DNA of 55,569 nt from NCBI GenBank assembly GCA_050945855.1, contig JBMNTS010000009.1, positions 1 to 55,569 on the forward strand. The letters are read 5' to 3'. The number at the start of each line of letters is the position of its first letter. Within the stretch, counting starts at the first letter, position 1. Below are positions 7,736 to 16,980 of this stretch, piece by piece. Position numbers and translations under genes: made by a program. The notes under the pieces are model-generated. The model was not told the DNA's origin. It worked only from the letters and a program-made list of their open reading frames with translations, and ran no database searches. Source of the stretch: CAYSNP01 sp050945855 (GTDB lineage: Bacteria; Bacillota; Clostridia; Christensenellales; DTU072).

Positions 7736-8443
7736 ATGAAGCCCAAGTATAAAAGAGTATTAATTAAGCTAAGCGGAGAAGCTTTAAGCGGCGAGGATAA
7801 GTTCGGCATAAGCTACGAAAGACTGGAAAAGGTCATTAATCAGATAAAAATCATTCGGGAAATGAATGTGGAAGTGGGCATTGTGATAGGAGGCGGCAAC
7901 TTCTGGCGGGGCAGAAACGCGCCCGCCAAAATGGACAGGACGACCGCCGACCACATGGGCATGCTTGCTACCATTATCAACGCCCTTGCCTTGCAGGACG
8001 CCCTGGAGAGCATAGATATCCCCACAAGAGTGCAGACCGCGATTTCCATTACCAGAGTGGCGGAGCCGTATATACTGCGCAAGGCACTAAGGCATCTGGA
8101 AAAAGGCAGAGTGGTTATTTTCGCCTGCGGCACAGGCAACCCGTATTTTTCCACGGACACCGGCGCGGCGCTGAGGGCTACGGAGATTCATGCGGATGTG
8201 CTGCTGCTTGCCAAAAACGTGGACGGCGTTTACGACGACGACCCTAATAAAAATTCGGAGGCTAAAAAACTGGATAAGCTTTCGCACCTTGAATTTATTA
8301 CCAAAAAGCTTTCCGCAATGGATACCACGGCCGTAAGCCTGTGTATGGAAAACAATATCCCCATAATAGCTTTCGGACTGAACGGGGAAAACAGTATCGT
8401 GCAAGCGGTTTGCGGAAAGGAAATAGGCACGCTTATCGGCTGA
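7736..8443 (+). CDS. pyrH: UMP kinase (uridylate kinase)
   Basis: An amino acid kinase-fold enzyme of 235 residues that phosphorylates UMP to UDP. The phosphate-binding start KRVLIKLSGEAL, the glycine-rich GIVIGGGNFWRG, the DHMGMLATIINALALQ helix and the late ATKNVDGVYD-like block (here LAKNVDGVYDDDP) all match PyrH. AAGGAGA precedes the ATG by 7 nt. The gene follows a terminator hairpin, so expression depends on read-through or on a promoter I could not identify. Confidence 0.97.
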   Translation: MKPKYKRVLIKLSGEALSGEDKFGISYERLEKVINQIKIIREMNVEVGIVIGGGNFWRGRNAPAKMDRTTADHMGMLATIINALALQDALESIDIPTRVQTAISITRVAEPYILRKALRHLEKGRVVIFACGTGNPYFSTDTGAALRATEIHADVLLLAKNVDGVYDDDPNKNSEAKKLDKLSHLEFITKKLSAMDTTAVSLCMENNIPIIAFGLNGENSIVQAVCGKEIGTLIG

Positions 8444-8458
8444 TAAGGCCAAAACATC

Positions 8459-8487
8459 TTGAAACAATTCAAGTAATATGTTACTAT
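8459..8487 (+). promoter_or_regulatory. Promoter of frr and the lipid/isoprenoid block
   Basis: TTGAAA (8459-8464), 17 nt, then TACTAT (8482-8487). The start is predicted near 8494, just before the GCGAGGTGA ribosome binding site of frr. It could drive frr through the tightly packed genes to the polC-like gene. Confidence 0.55.
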
Positions 8488-8507
8488 TATTGCATGCGAG
8501 GTGATTT

Positions 8508-9083
8508 ATGAATATTGAAAATGAGGAAGTAGCTCTTTTATTTGAAGTATTTGAAGAAAACATAAACAAGTCCATTGATACATTTATCGGCGATTTGCAA
8601 AAAATGAGGGCGGGGCGCGCCAATCCGCTTCTTCTAAACGGCATAGAAGTCAATTATTACGGCTGTATGACACCGCTTAACCAAATGGCAAACATCACCG
8701 TACCCGAGGCTAGGGTGCTTATGGTGTCCGTTTGGGATACAAGCGCGCTGAAGGCTGTGGAAAAAGCGATTATCGACGCCAATATCGGCATAATGCCAAA
8801 CAATGACGGTAAAGTAATCAGGCTTATTTTCCCCGAACTTACCGAGGAAAGACGCAAAATGCTGGTAAAAGAAGTCACTTCTCTTGCGGAAAAAATCAAA
8901 GTATCCGTGCGCAACGAGCGCAGAGATATTAACGCTCAGCTTAAAAAATATAAAAAGGACAGCGTTATTACCGAGGACGACCTCTTTTTATACGAAAAGA
9001 AAGTGGATAGCAGCACAAACGATTATATTGCGAAAATAGATAAAATTGCCGCGGATAAAGAAAAGGAAATAATGAGTGTTTAA
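8508..9083 (+). CDS. frr: Ribosome recycling factor
   Basis: A 191-residue RRF that splits post-termination ribosomes together with EF-G. Diagnostic blocks are FIGDLQKMRAGRANP, the VRLIFPELTEERR-like segment (here VIRLIFPELTEERRK) and VRNERRDINAQLKKYKKD. The N-terminus carries about six more residues than most homologues. The ribosome binding site GAGGTG at 8498-8503 supports the ATG at 8508. Its last 8 nt overlap uppS, so translation of the two is probably coupled. Confidence 0.97.
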   Translation: MNIENEEVALLFEVFEENINKSIDTFIGDLQKMRAGRANPLLLNGIEVNYYGCMTPLNQMANITVPEARVLMVSVWDTSALKAVEKAIIDANIGIMPNNDGKVIRLIFPELTEERRKMLVKEVTSLAEKIKVSVRNERRDINAQLKKYKKDSVITEDDLFLYEKKVDSSTNDYIAKIDKIAADKEKEIMSV

Positions 9084-9753
9084 GCATCTTGCCATAATAC
9101 CCGACGGAAACGGCAGGTGGGCATGCATGCGTGGGCTTGAAAGAGCGGAAGGGCACAGACAAGGAGCAAAAAAAGTCCTGCCTCTTATCGGCAAGGTCAG
9201 GGAGTGCGGTATCGGTTGTTTATCCTTTTACGCGTTAAGCACGGAAAACTTTGACAGAGAAGCCGCCGAAGTTTCCGCTTTGCAGGATACGATGCAAAGA
9301 TTTCTTGAAGCGAGTATTTTGCCCTTTGCCACGCAAAATAGTATCAGGCTTTCATTTTTGGGCAGACGGGACAGAATCAACGACGGTTTTGCGCGGCTTA
9401 TGCGGGTTGCGGAGGAAGAGACGGCCGATAACGACGGGCTAAAGGTCAATTTTGCCGTTGATTACGGCGGCAGGGACGAAATTGCGCGCGCGCTTAATCA
9501 TTGCAGGCATACGGATAAGGAATTATATTGCTATAAGGATATAGAGAAATATTTTTATACGGCGGATTTGCCCGACCCTGACGTTATGCTAAGATACGGA
9601 GGGTACAAAAGACTTTCCAATTTCATGCCTTTGCAGTGCGCGTATGCCGAGCTTATGTTTACGGAAAAGCTTTGGCCGGATTTTGATCCCGGCGATATTG
9701 ATGAAGTCATACGGAATTATGAGAAAATAAAAAGGAATTTCGGTAAAGTATGA
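9076..9753 (+). CDS. uppS: Undecaprenyl diphosphate synthase (isoprenyl transferase)
   Basis: A cis-prenyltransferase of 225 residues that makes the C55 lipid carrier for cell-wall synthesis. The N-terminal HLAIIPDGNGRWA has catalytic Asp10. Family members normally read IIMDGNGRWA, so proline in place of methionine just before the Asp is unusual. SFYALSTENF and the C-terminal PDPDVMLRYGG / SNFMPLQCAYAEL blocks are conserved, though GG replaces the usual SGE. It starts at GTG 9076 inside frr. The protein is about 20-25 residues shorter than E. coli UppS. Confidence 0.93.
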   Translation: MFKHLAIIPDGNGRWACMRGLERAEGHRQGAKKVLPLIGKVRECGIGCLSFYALSTENFDREAAEVSALQDTMQRFLEASILPFATQNSIRLSFLGRRDRINDGFARLMRVAEEETADNDGLKVNFAVDYGGRDEIARALNHCRHTDKELYCYKDIEKYFYTADLPDPDVMLRYGGYKRLSNFMPLQCAYAELMFTEKLWPDFDPGDIDEVIRNYEKIKRNFGKV

Positions 9754-10592
9754 AGAGTAAAATCATTATGGGCGCAATTATGTTTGCTATTTTGCTGGGA
9801 CTTATCGCCCTGTCAAAGTACGCGCCTTACGTATTGGATATCACTATATTGCTTTTATGTGTTTTCGGCACCAGAGAAATATACCTCGCTATCAAAAGAG
9901 CGGGGCACAAACCCATTCCTTTCCCCCTAATACTGATTATGTTGCTGGCATACCCGATGATGTATTTCTTTTCCATTGACGGGTTGATTATTACCTTGCT
10001 GTTCACCTTTTTGGTTACTTTCCTTTGGTATGTATTTGATAATAAACGCAATTTCAGCGATTTTATGACTACGCTGTTTTTGGCGTATTATCCCTGCCTG
10101 ATGTTTATCGTTATTCTGTTCTTGAATATGGAATACGGCATATTGCCCATAATGCTTGCGGTAGGCGGCGCGGTAGGCTGCGATATATTTGCTTATTTCG
10201 GAGGCTCAATAATCAAAGGTCCTAAAATCTTTCCCAAGCTTAGCCCCAAGAAAACTTACGCCGGCAGCATCATAGGTTTGTTCGGCGGAGCTTTCGGCTC
10301 ATGGGTAATGTACAAGATTTTTGAGGCGGGCAATTTTCCTTCCAATATTATATTCCGGTTTGACATGCTGTTTAACAATCCCTCAATGACTTATACCTTG
10401 CTTGGATTTTGCTGCGCTGTTTTTGCAGAGCTTGGGGATTTGGGCGCAAGCAAGATAAAAAGAGAGGTAGGCATAAAGGATTACTCTACCGCGCTTCGCT
10501 CTCACGGCGGCGTTATGGACAGGCTGGACTCAATATTATTCTCTATGATATTTATTACAACATATATGGTTTTGGTACACGGAAATGCGTAA
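9750..10592 (+). CDS. cdsA: Phosphatidate cytidylyltransferase (CDP-diglyceride synthase)
   Basis: An integral membrane enzyme of 280 residues that makes CDP-diacylglycerol from CTP and phosphatidate for phospholipid synthesis. About eight hydrophobic segments are followed by the CdsA signature SKIKREVGIKDYSTALRSHG and GGVMDRLDS near the C-terminus, with its conserved Lys, Asp, His-Gly-Gly and Asp-Arg-Asp residues. The ATG overlaps the uppS stop as ATGA. It lies between uppS and dxr, the usual Bacillota order. Confidence 0.96.
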   Translation: MKSKIIMGAIMFAILLGLIALSKYAPYVLDITILLLCVFGTREIYLAIKRAGHKPIPFPLILIMLLAYPMMYFFSIDGLIITLLFTFLVTFLWYVFDNKRNFSDFMTTLFLAYYPCLMFIVILFLNMEYGILPIMLAVGGAVGCDIFAYFGGSIIKGPKIFPKLSPKKTYAGSIIGLFGGAFGSWVMYKIFEAGNFPSNIIFRFDMLFNNPSMTYTLLGFCCAVFAELGDLGASKIKREVGIKDYSTALRSHGGVMDRLDSILFSMIFITTYMVLVHGNA

Positions 10593-11706
10593 AAAGGTAG
10601 CCGTATTGGGCGCAACCGGCTCAATAGGTACACAAGCGCTCAACGTTATCGCATCCTTAAAAGACCGCTTTGAAATAGTCTTACTCTCAGGTTATACCAA
10701 TACCGATTTATTGTTAGGGCAAAAGAAAAAGTTTAACGCAAAAAGAGTTTATGCTTTATCCGCCAACGCTGAATTTTTACCTTTGGAAAAGCTAAACGAA
10801 AAGGAAACTTATTACGATTGCGATATCGTGATTAACGGCATAAGCGGACTTGCGGGGCTGTTGCCCTCCGTTGCCGCACTGGAAGCGGGCGCGATATTGG
10901 CAACTGCAAACAAGGAAAGCATAATCTGCGGCTGGCGTTTTATGAACGAAGCCAAACAAAAACACAAGGGCGCAATATTGCCCGTAGACAGCGAACACTC
11001 CACAATTTTCAGATTGTTGCGGCAAAACTACGACGGGCAGGTAATAAAAATTATACTTACCGCGTCCGGAGGCGCACTCCGTGACTGCTCAAAAGAAGAA
11101 ATAGCGAAAAAAAGAGCAAGAGAAGCGATTGCGCATCCTACATGGAATATGGGCAAAAAAGTTACCATAGACAGCGCGACGCTTATGAATAAGGGTATGG
11201 AAATCATTGAGGCAAAGCATTTGTTCGGAATAAACGATATCAGGGTGTTAGGGCACAGGGAAAGTGTTATACACGCTATGATACAATATAGTGACAACAG
11301 TTATACGGCAGGGTTAAGCGTGCCTGATATGCGACTGCCCATAGCATACGCCTTAAATTATCCCCAAGCGGATTTTCCCGCAATCGCTCCTTTGGATTTT
11401 ACGAAATTGGGCTCGCTTAATTTCTTTGAGATTGACCGCGACAAGTTCCCCTGCCTAAAATTGGCCGAACAGGCAGCGGCGGGGAAAGAGGAGCTTGCCA
11501 TTGCGCTTAACGCCGCTAACGAAGTTATGGTCAACGCCTATCTTAATGACAAAGCCTCATTCTATGATATTTCCGACTATGTTGAGGACGCCTTGAGCGC
11601 TTTTGGGGCTATTGAGGCGGAAAGCGTCGCTGATGTTATAAGTATTGATAGAGTAGTGAGGGAATATACTATAAAGAAAGCAAGCCTCGGAGGGTTAATA
11701 GGTTAA
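10585..11706 (+). CDS. dxr: 1-deoxy-D-xylulose 5-phosphate reductoisomerase
   Basis: The first committed enzyme of the MEP isoprenoid pathway, 373 residues; it converts DXP to MEP with NADPH. The NADPH loop GATGSIG is at 9-15. ATANKESIICG and the metal-binding PVDSEHSTIFR are conserved, as are SATLMNKGMEIIEAKHLF and the HRESVIHAMIQ block. It overlaps cdsA by 8 nt and rseP by 1 nt. ispG two genes on and ispH at 28 kb supply further steps of the pathway. Confidence 0.97.
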   Translation: MRKKVAVLGATGSIGTQALNVIASLKDRFEIVLLSGYTNTDLLLGQKKKFNAKRVYALSANAEFLPLEKLNEKETYYDCDIVINGISGLAGLLPSVAALEAGAILATANKESIICGWRFMNEAKQKHKGAILPVDSEHSTIFRLLRQNYDGQVIKIILTASGGALRDCSKEEIAKKRAREAIAHPTWNMGKKVTIDSATLMNKGMEIIEAKHLFGINDIRVLGHRESVIHAMIQYSDNSYTAGLSVPDMRLPIAYALNYPQADFPAIAPLDFTKLGSLNFFEIDRDKFPCLKLAEQAAAGKEELAIALNAANEVMVNAYLNDKASFYDISDYVEDALSAFGAIEAESVADVISIDRVVREYTIKKASLGGLIG

Positions 11707-12830
11707 TGGGAATTCTTAATTTTGCTTTGTCGGCAAGTTTTGCGGAAGTGATGTCCACAATCTGGTATTTTGTGGTCGCCTTGCTGTTTTTACTTTTAAT
11801 GGTGGTCATTCATGAGTTGGGGCATTACGTCGCCGGCAAAAAATTAGGTTTTAAAATTACCGAATTCGGGATAGGATTCGGCCCTCCCATTTATAAAAGG
11901 GTAAGCAAAAAGACGGGAGAAATATTTACCATAAGGCCAATCCCGCTTGGAGGATTTTGCAATTTTGAAGGCGAGGATGAGGATAATGATTCTCCCACCG
12001 CCTTTAACAAGCATGCCCCATGGAAACGCCTGGTGGTATTATTCTCCGGCGCTTTTATGAATTTTGTATCCGCGCTGATAATGATAACCCTCTTTTTTAC
12101 CTTTTACGGGCAGCTGCTGCCCGGCGTTTATTCGCTTTACGAAGACAGCTACGCCTACCAAAACAATCAGCTTATGGAAGGCGACATTATTTTGCGGGTG
12201 GACGGCAAGCAAATGAACGTAATGGACGCAAGCGACGTGTCCAACTTAATCAAAAACACAGGCGACAGCGCGGAATTTACCTTATTGCGCGACGGTAAAA
12301 TAATTAAAACCCGCGCAAATAAATCCAATTATACGCCCAAGGACGAAAACGGCGATTATATTTATGATGAAAACGGACAAATAGTCACCAACTACGGATA
12401 CGGCTTTGTAAGCAGTATCGGGCCGGTTAAATTGAACTTCTTCTTAGCCTTATCAAGGTCGTTTTCCTTTGGCTTTTTCGTGGTGTTTAAGATTCTTGCC
12501 TCATTGGCTGGGCTGATTACGGGCAGTATCGGCATCAGCGCGGCGGGCGGGCCGCTGACAGTGATCAATATAATGGCGGACGCCACGCGCACGGGGTTTG
12601 CCATGATTGCGTATATTGTGCTTATCATCTCCGCAAACCTGGCTGTAATGAATCTGTTGCCTTTACCCGCGCTGGACGGCTCGCGCATGCTGTTTGTAAT
12701 AATAGAATGGATCAGAGGCAAGCCGATTAATCCCCGTATTGAGGGTATCATACATTTTATCGGATTCTTGTTGCTTATCGGTTTTGCCTTATTTGCCGAC
12801 TTGAATCAATTAATATTCAGTAAGCTATGA
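11706..12830 (+). CDS. rseP: RIP metalloprotease RseP (site-2 protease)
   Basis: An intramembrane zinc protease of 374 residues, M50B family, that cleaves transmembrane anti-sigma factors or signal-peptide remnants. The first membrane helix carries H36-E37-x-x-H40 in VIHELGHYVAGKKLG. A single PDZ domain spans roughly 140-210, including LMEGDIILRVDGK. The second active-site motif NLLPLPALDGSR near the C-terminus supplies the third zinc ligand (Asp). The start overlaps the dxr stop as TAATG, and the gene overlaps ispG by 4 nt. Confidence 0.95.
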   Translation: MGILNFALSASFAEVMSTIWYFVVALLFLLLMVVIHELGHYVAGKKLGFKITEFGIGFGPPIYKRVSKKTGEIFTIRPIPLGGFCNFEGEDEDNDSPTAFNKHAPWKRLVVLFSGAFMNFVSALIMITLFFTFYGQLLPGVYSLYEDSYAYQNNQLMEGDIILRVDGKQMNVMDASDVSNLIKNTGDSAEFTLLRDGKIIKTRANKSNYTPKDENGDYIYDENGQIVTNYGYGFVSSIGPVKLNFFLALSRSFSFGFFVVFKILASLAGLITGSIGISAAGGPLTVINIMADATRTGFAMIAYIVLIISANLAVMNLLPLPALDGSRMLFVIIEWIRGKPINPRIEGIIHFIGFLLLIGFALFADLNQLIFSKL

Positions 12831-13858
12831 AAAAAACCGTAAACATAGGAGGAGTGCGGATAGGCGGAGGGCATGAGGTAGCCATACAATCCATGACCAA
12901 TACTCCCACCGTCGACATAGCCGCAACCATAGCGCAAATCAACGCCTTAGCCGCTGCGGGCGCAAAGCTGGTGCGTATTTCCGTGCCCAATGAGCAAAGC
13001 GTGCAGGCGATACCGGAAATTTTATCCGGGGTAAGCGTGCCATTAATCGGCGATTTCCATTACGGCGCAAAGCTGGCTGTGGAAGGTATTAAAAAGGGGC
13101 TTGGTAAAATACGCATTAACCCCGGCAATATGAGCAAAAGTGCGGTAGAGGATATCGTAAAATGCGCAAAGGATTACAATATTCCCATAAGGGTAGGCGT
13201 AAACAAAGGCAGTATAAAGGATAGGGACGTTACTCCTCAAAGGCTTGCCGCGCTCACGCTGGATACCGCAAAACTTATTGAGGATATGGGATATGACAAT
13301 CTGGTGCTTGCGGTAAAGAGTTCGGACGTCGCGGATACCGTGCGCGCATACAGAGAGCTTGATAAGCTATGCGATTATCCTTTGCATGTGGGACTTACCG
13401 AAGCGGGCTACGGACAAGCCGCGGCAATCAAAAGCGCGGTCGCGATAGGGTCGCTGTTGTTAGACGGAATAGGGGATACTATAAGAGTTTCCCTTGCAGG
13501 CAATCCCGTTAAGGAAATTGAAGTGGCGAAGTCTATTCTGAGGGCTGCGGGCAAGGATAAAAAATATGCGGATATTATCGCCTGTCCTACTTGCGCCCGT
13601 TGCCATATTGATATAGAAAAATTGGCTTCACAAATAGACCAACTGGCTGATAACGCCTCTATTCCGCTGAAAATCGCGGTTATGGGGTGTACGGTAAACG
13701 GAATAGGGGAAGGAAAAGACGCCGATTTCGGGGTCGCGGCAGGCAAAGAAAAGAGCGTAATATTCCTTAAAGGGGAAGAATATAAAACTGTGGACAACAA
13801 GGATATACTTGCGGAAATGGAAAAGATACTGGAGAAGTTTATAAATGGAAAAGACTAA
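12827..13858 (+). CDS. ispG: 4-hydroxy-3-methylbut-2-en-1-yl diphosphate synthase (IspG/GcpE)
   Basis: A 4Fe-4S enzyme of 343 residues that converts MEcPP to HMBPP in the MEP pathway. The barrel domain opens with IGGGHEVAIQSMTNT and contains KIRINPGNM. Cluster ligands are C253 and C256 in ACPTCARC and C288 with E295 in MGCTVNGIGEGK; C259 is an extra cysteine. It overlaps rseP by 4 nt and the PolC-like gene by 14 nt, so the block is a single tightly coupled transcript. Confidence 0.97.
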   Translation: MKKTVNIGGVRIGGGHEVAIQSMTNTPTVDIAATIAQINALAAAGAKLVRISVPNEQSVQAIPEILSGVSVPLIGDFHYGAKLAVEGIKKGLGKIRINPGNMSKSAVEDIVKCAKDYNIPIRVGVNKGSIKDRDVTPQRLAALTLDTAKLIEDMGYDNLVLAVKSSDVADTVRAYRELDKLCDYPLHVGLTEAGYGQAAAIKSAVAIGSLLLDGIGDTIRVSLAGNPVKEIEVAKSILRAAGKDKKYADIIACPTCARCHIDIEKLASQIDQLADNASIPLKIAVMGCTVNGIGEGKDADFGVAAGKEKSVIFLKGEEYKTVDNKDILAEMEKILEKFINGKD

Positions 13859-15383
13859 CGGTGATTTTATAGAAAGGCTTAATAAGCTGCTTCAGCCGGA
13901 CGAGCGCATTTTTAAAGTACATAACGCGGTTTTGGACGAGAATGCCTTAACAGTTACATTATTGGTTAATTCTTATGACTTTGACCGCGCGCTCAACGCT
14001 GATTTTCAGGAACGCGTTTATAATTTCGCTGTTCGGGTATTACCTGAGGAATGTCCTCTTTTAAAGCTGGAATTCAAGAAGACAATTACTTCGGAGGATA
14101 TTGTTCTGAGAGCGTTTTTAAAGTATATTTATGACGAGTTTAATATTCTTTCTCCCAAAATATCCAAAGACCTGATAAAAGTAAATGTCGTAAAGGATAC
14201 GATAAAAATTACCGTGCGTATGCCCAGGTATATTTATAATTACTGCGAAAATTATAATTTTACGGACAAAGTATCCGATTATCTTGAGCATGAATTTATG
14301 GAAAGCGTGTCCTGCGAGGTAAAACTGGACGACAGTCTGGTGGAGGAAACTTTTGAGCCGGATATTCAGTATACTAAAAAAGCGCTGGGACTGATAGAAA
14401 TCAAAATTAAGGAGAGCATCCTTCCCGGAGTCATTTCCAAAGCGCCCGTATACATAGAAAACGCAAAGAAAAAAGCCGCCTCCGACGTGGTAATTTGCGG
14501 CAAGGTAAAGTCAAAAGTGCAAAGAGAGGCACGCAATACCAAAAAAATATTTTTTACTTTCACCTTAGATGATACTACGAGCACAATTAACGTAAGCGTA
14601 TTCCCTAAAAACGAGGCGGAAACAGAAAAGCTGCAAAACCTTTCGGATAACGATTGCGTTGTCGCTTGCGGCAATATCAGCTACAATACCTACGAATACG
14701 CCAATTCCATGATTGCCAACAAGCTGAGTTATTGCGAGATTGACTTTGACAAAATCAAAATCTCAATGAAATATAAAGACGCGCTTGCGGAATATGTGAC
14801 AGTGCGTCCGGAGCCGTACGTTGATAAAGAGCAAACCGATTTGTTTGAGTTATTCTCTTTCCCCACAGAGGATAGAACGGAATATGTGGTATTTGATTTT
14901 GAGACGACGGGATTGTACATAAACAACGGAGCGGAGCCAATAGAACTGGGCGCGGTAAAAATAAAGGACGGCGTAATAACCGAGCAGTTTTCCACCTTTA
15001 TTAAAACGGACAAGCCGCTGAGTCAGGAGATCATCAATCTTACCGGCATTACCGATAAGGACTTAGCGGACGCCCCTCTGATGGAACAGGTTATAGTGGA
15101 TTTTTATAAATTCGCAAAAGATGCCGTTTTGGTCGGGCATAATGTATCCTTTGATATGGCTTTTCTGGAAAAATATGCCAAATTGCAGGGCTACGCCTTT
15201 GCCAATGATTGTATTGATACTGTTAATTTGGCAAAACTAAAGGTCAAATCAAAAGATTATAAGCTGGCCACATTGATAGAGGAATTCGGCATCAACAATT
15301 TGGGCGCTCACAGAGCGATTTACGATGCTATTGCTACCGCAAAATTGTTTTTGCGCCTTAACAGTATGGCGGATTTGGTCTGA
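13845..15383 (+). CDS. Polymerase-less PolC-like protein (N-terminal domain, OB fold, DEDDh exonuclease)
   Basis: 512 residues, in the exact position (after ispG) where Clostridia carry the full polC of about 1,400 residues. Residues 1-200 resemble the PolC N-terminal domain. Residues 215-300 form an OB fold (VVICGKVKSKVQRE, FTFTLDDTTSTINVSVF). Residues 345-505 form a DEDDh 3'-5' exonuclease with D351, E353, D437, H489 and D494 all intact. The PHP domain, normally split around the exonuclease, is missing, and the protein ends with the exonuclease, so there is no palm, fingers or Cterminal polymerase region. The next 76 bp are non-coding. Proofreading or repair is possible; replication by itself is not. 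Confidence 0.85.
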   Translation: MEKTNGDFIERLNKLLQPDERIFKVHNAVLDENALTVTLLVNSYDFDRALNADFQERVYNFAVRVLPEECPLLKLEFKKTITSEDIVLRAFLKYIYDEFNILSPKISKDLIKVNVVKDTIKITVRMPRYIYNYCENYNFTDKVSDYLEHEFMESVSCEVKLDDSLVEETFEPDIQYTKKALGLIEIKIKESILPGVISKAPVYIENAKKKAASDVVICGKVKSKVQREARNTKKIFFTFTLDDTTSTINVSVFPKNEAETEKLQNLSDNDCVVACGNISYNTYEYANSMIANKLSYCEIDFDKIKISMKYKDALAEYVTVRPEPYVDKEQTDLFELFSFPTEDRTEYVVFDFETTGLYINNGAEPIELGAVKIKDGVITEQFSTFIKTDKPLSQEIINLTGITDKDLADAPLMEQVIVDFYKFAKDAVLVGHNVSFDMAFLEKYAKLQGYAFANDCIDTVNLAKLKVKSKDYKLATLIEEFGINNLGAHRAIYDAIATAKLFLRLNSMADLV

Positions 15384-15393
15384 CAGGTCGCGC

Positions 15394-15423
15394 TTGACTA
15401 TATCCGTCCGGAAATGATATAAT
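15394..15423 (+). promoter_or_regulatory. Promoter of the M50 protease-scpAB operon
   Basis: TTGACT (15394-15399), 18 nt, then TATAAT (15418-15423) with an extended TG at 15415-15416. The start is predicted near 15430. The first gene has a normal AAGAGGT ribosome binding site. Confidence 0.7.
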
Positions 15424-15459
15424 TAACGTATAATCAGCATAATGCGCTAAGAGGTATAA

Positions 15460-16173
15460 ATGATATTTAATATTCTAAGGTCGGGCTATTCTCCTTCGGA
15501 AATGATTATCCTGGCTATGTCAGTTATTCTTGCGGCAATTCTTGCCATCGTTTCTCATGAGGTTGCGCACGGATATATCGCACTAAAGTTCGGAGACCCC
15601 ACTGCAAAGCTGCAGGGAAGGCTAACGCTAAATCCTGTCGCGCATTTTGACCTTTTGGGCTTAGCATTGCTGTTGTTAGTCGGATTCGGCTGGGCAAAGC
15701 CCGTTCCCATCAATCCCAATAACTTTAAAAATTACCGCAAAGGTATGATTTGGGTAAGCGCGGCGGGCGTGATTGTCAATGTGCTGTTGGGATTTGTTTT
15801 TTTGTTTTTACTTTATATTTTTGCCCCCTTAATATTCAAGGGTACCGCCTTTGGCTCAGTGTATTTGTTAAAGCAATTTGCCTTGCAGTTTATTATTTAT
15901 GCGATAATTATCAATTTTATCCTGGCGTTTTTTAATATGCTGCCCATATATCCTCTGGACGGCTTTCGCTTGCTCAGTATGTACTTAAAGCCTGGCAACA
16001 GGTACGCCGCGTTTATGTATAAATACGGATTGTATGTGCTCTTCGGCGTAATTATCGTGGGCAGATTTTTCTCTTCCTTAAATATACCGTTTTTGGATAT
16101 CTTCGGAACGGTTTACGATTTGATATACAAGCTGATAATGATTACGATTAAGGCTGCGGGAGTAGGGGCTTAA
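15460..16173 (+). CDS. Site-2 protease family membrane protein (peptidase M50)
   Basis: A 237-residue polytopic zinc protease of the small PDZ-less M50 type. The active-site helix has H33-E34-x-x-H37 (SHEVAHGYIALKFGD). The second motif LPIYPLDGFRLL supplies the aspartate ligand, and GRLTLNPVAHFD is conserved in this subfamily. About five hydrophobic helices are present. The natural substrate is not known. It precedes scpA directly (TAA then ATG with no gap), a frequent arrangement in Clostridia. Confidence 0.92.
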   Translation: MIFNILRSGYSPSEMIILAMSVILAAILAIVSHEVAHGYIALKFGDPTAKLQGRLTLNPVAHFDLLGLALLLLVGFGWAKPVPINPNNFKNYRKGMIWVSAAGVIVNVLLGFVFLFLLYIFAPLIFKGTAFGSVYLLKQFALQFIIYAIIINFILAFFNMLPIYPLDGFRLLSMYLKPGNRYAAFMYKYGLYVLFGVIIVGRFFSSLNIPFLDIFGTVYDLIYKLIMITIKAAGVGA

Positions 16174-16980
16174 ATGAAACAACTCATATTTAATAACTCT
16201 ATAGGTGAGGTGTCATACCGGCTTGATTTTCTGGATTCGCCCCAGCCTTTGGACGTTATTTTGGATATGATTAAAGAAGCCAAAATCAATATCAGGGATA
16301 TTTTTATATCGGACATCACCGAACAGTATTTAAGATATGTGGAGGAACTGCAGCAGACCGACTATGAATATTTAAGCGAATTTCTGGTGTTTGCCGCTAC
16401 TCTCCTGGAGGCAAAATCCGCCTCAATGCTGCCTTGCGTGGATATATTTGACGAGCAGGAGGACGAACTTTCCGCGCAGGAAAAGCTGATTATCAGGCTG
16501 GAAAACTATAAATTATTCAAAGATACGGCGGAAAAACTGTCTCAATTGGAAATATTGTGGCGTTTTTACAGGGAGCCGCAATTTAGCGAGGATGATTACA
16601 GATACATAGTCACCGATTTTAATCTGGATAAGCTGGTCAACGCTTTTAAGAGCATTTTAGAAAAAATCGAATACAGGAGCGAGGAAAAAGCCGTTCCCAA
16701 AACGATAGAAAAAGAAACTTTCACTATCGCCGAAGGCGCAAAAAGGATTATCGAATTAATCAGAAGCGAAAAAAGGCTCAGCTTCTATACCCTGTTCGGC
16801 GCTTTTTTTTCCAAAAATGAAATTGTCACAATGTTTTTGGCTGTTCTGGAGGTGGTTAAACGCAGGATTATCACAATAGAGCAGCAGCAAGACGGAGATA
16901 TACTGCTTTTCCATAACCCGTCTGTGGATAAATATAACGTTACGGATATCGAGGAGTTGCTAGCCGATGTTGAAAAATAA
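16174..16980 (+). CDS. scpA: Segregation and condensation protein A (ScpA kleisin)
   Basis: The kleisin subunit of the SMC-ScpAB condensin, 268 residues; it bridges SMC heads during chromosome organisation. The N-terminal helical region includes PLDVILDMIKEAKINIRDI and YLSEFLVFAATLLEAKSASMLP, both typical of ScpA. The C-terminal winged-helix region lies at about 185-265. It begins immediately after the protease stop and overlaps scpB by 14 nt, so the two subunits are translationally coupled. The SMC gene is not in the window. Confidence 0.93.
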   Translation: MKQLIFNNSIGEVSYRLDFLDSPQPLDVILDMIKEAKINIRDIFISDITEQYLRYVEELQQTDYEYLSEFLVFAATLLEAKSASMLPCVDIFDEQEDELSAQEKLIIRLENYKLFKDTAEKLSQLEILWRFYREPQFSEDDYRYIVTDFNLDKLVNAFKSILEKIEYRSEEKAVPKTIEKETFTIAEGAKRIIELIRSEKRLSFYTLFGAFFSKNEIVTMFLAVLEVVKRRIITIEQQQDGDILLFHNPSVDKYNVTDIEELLADVEK

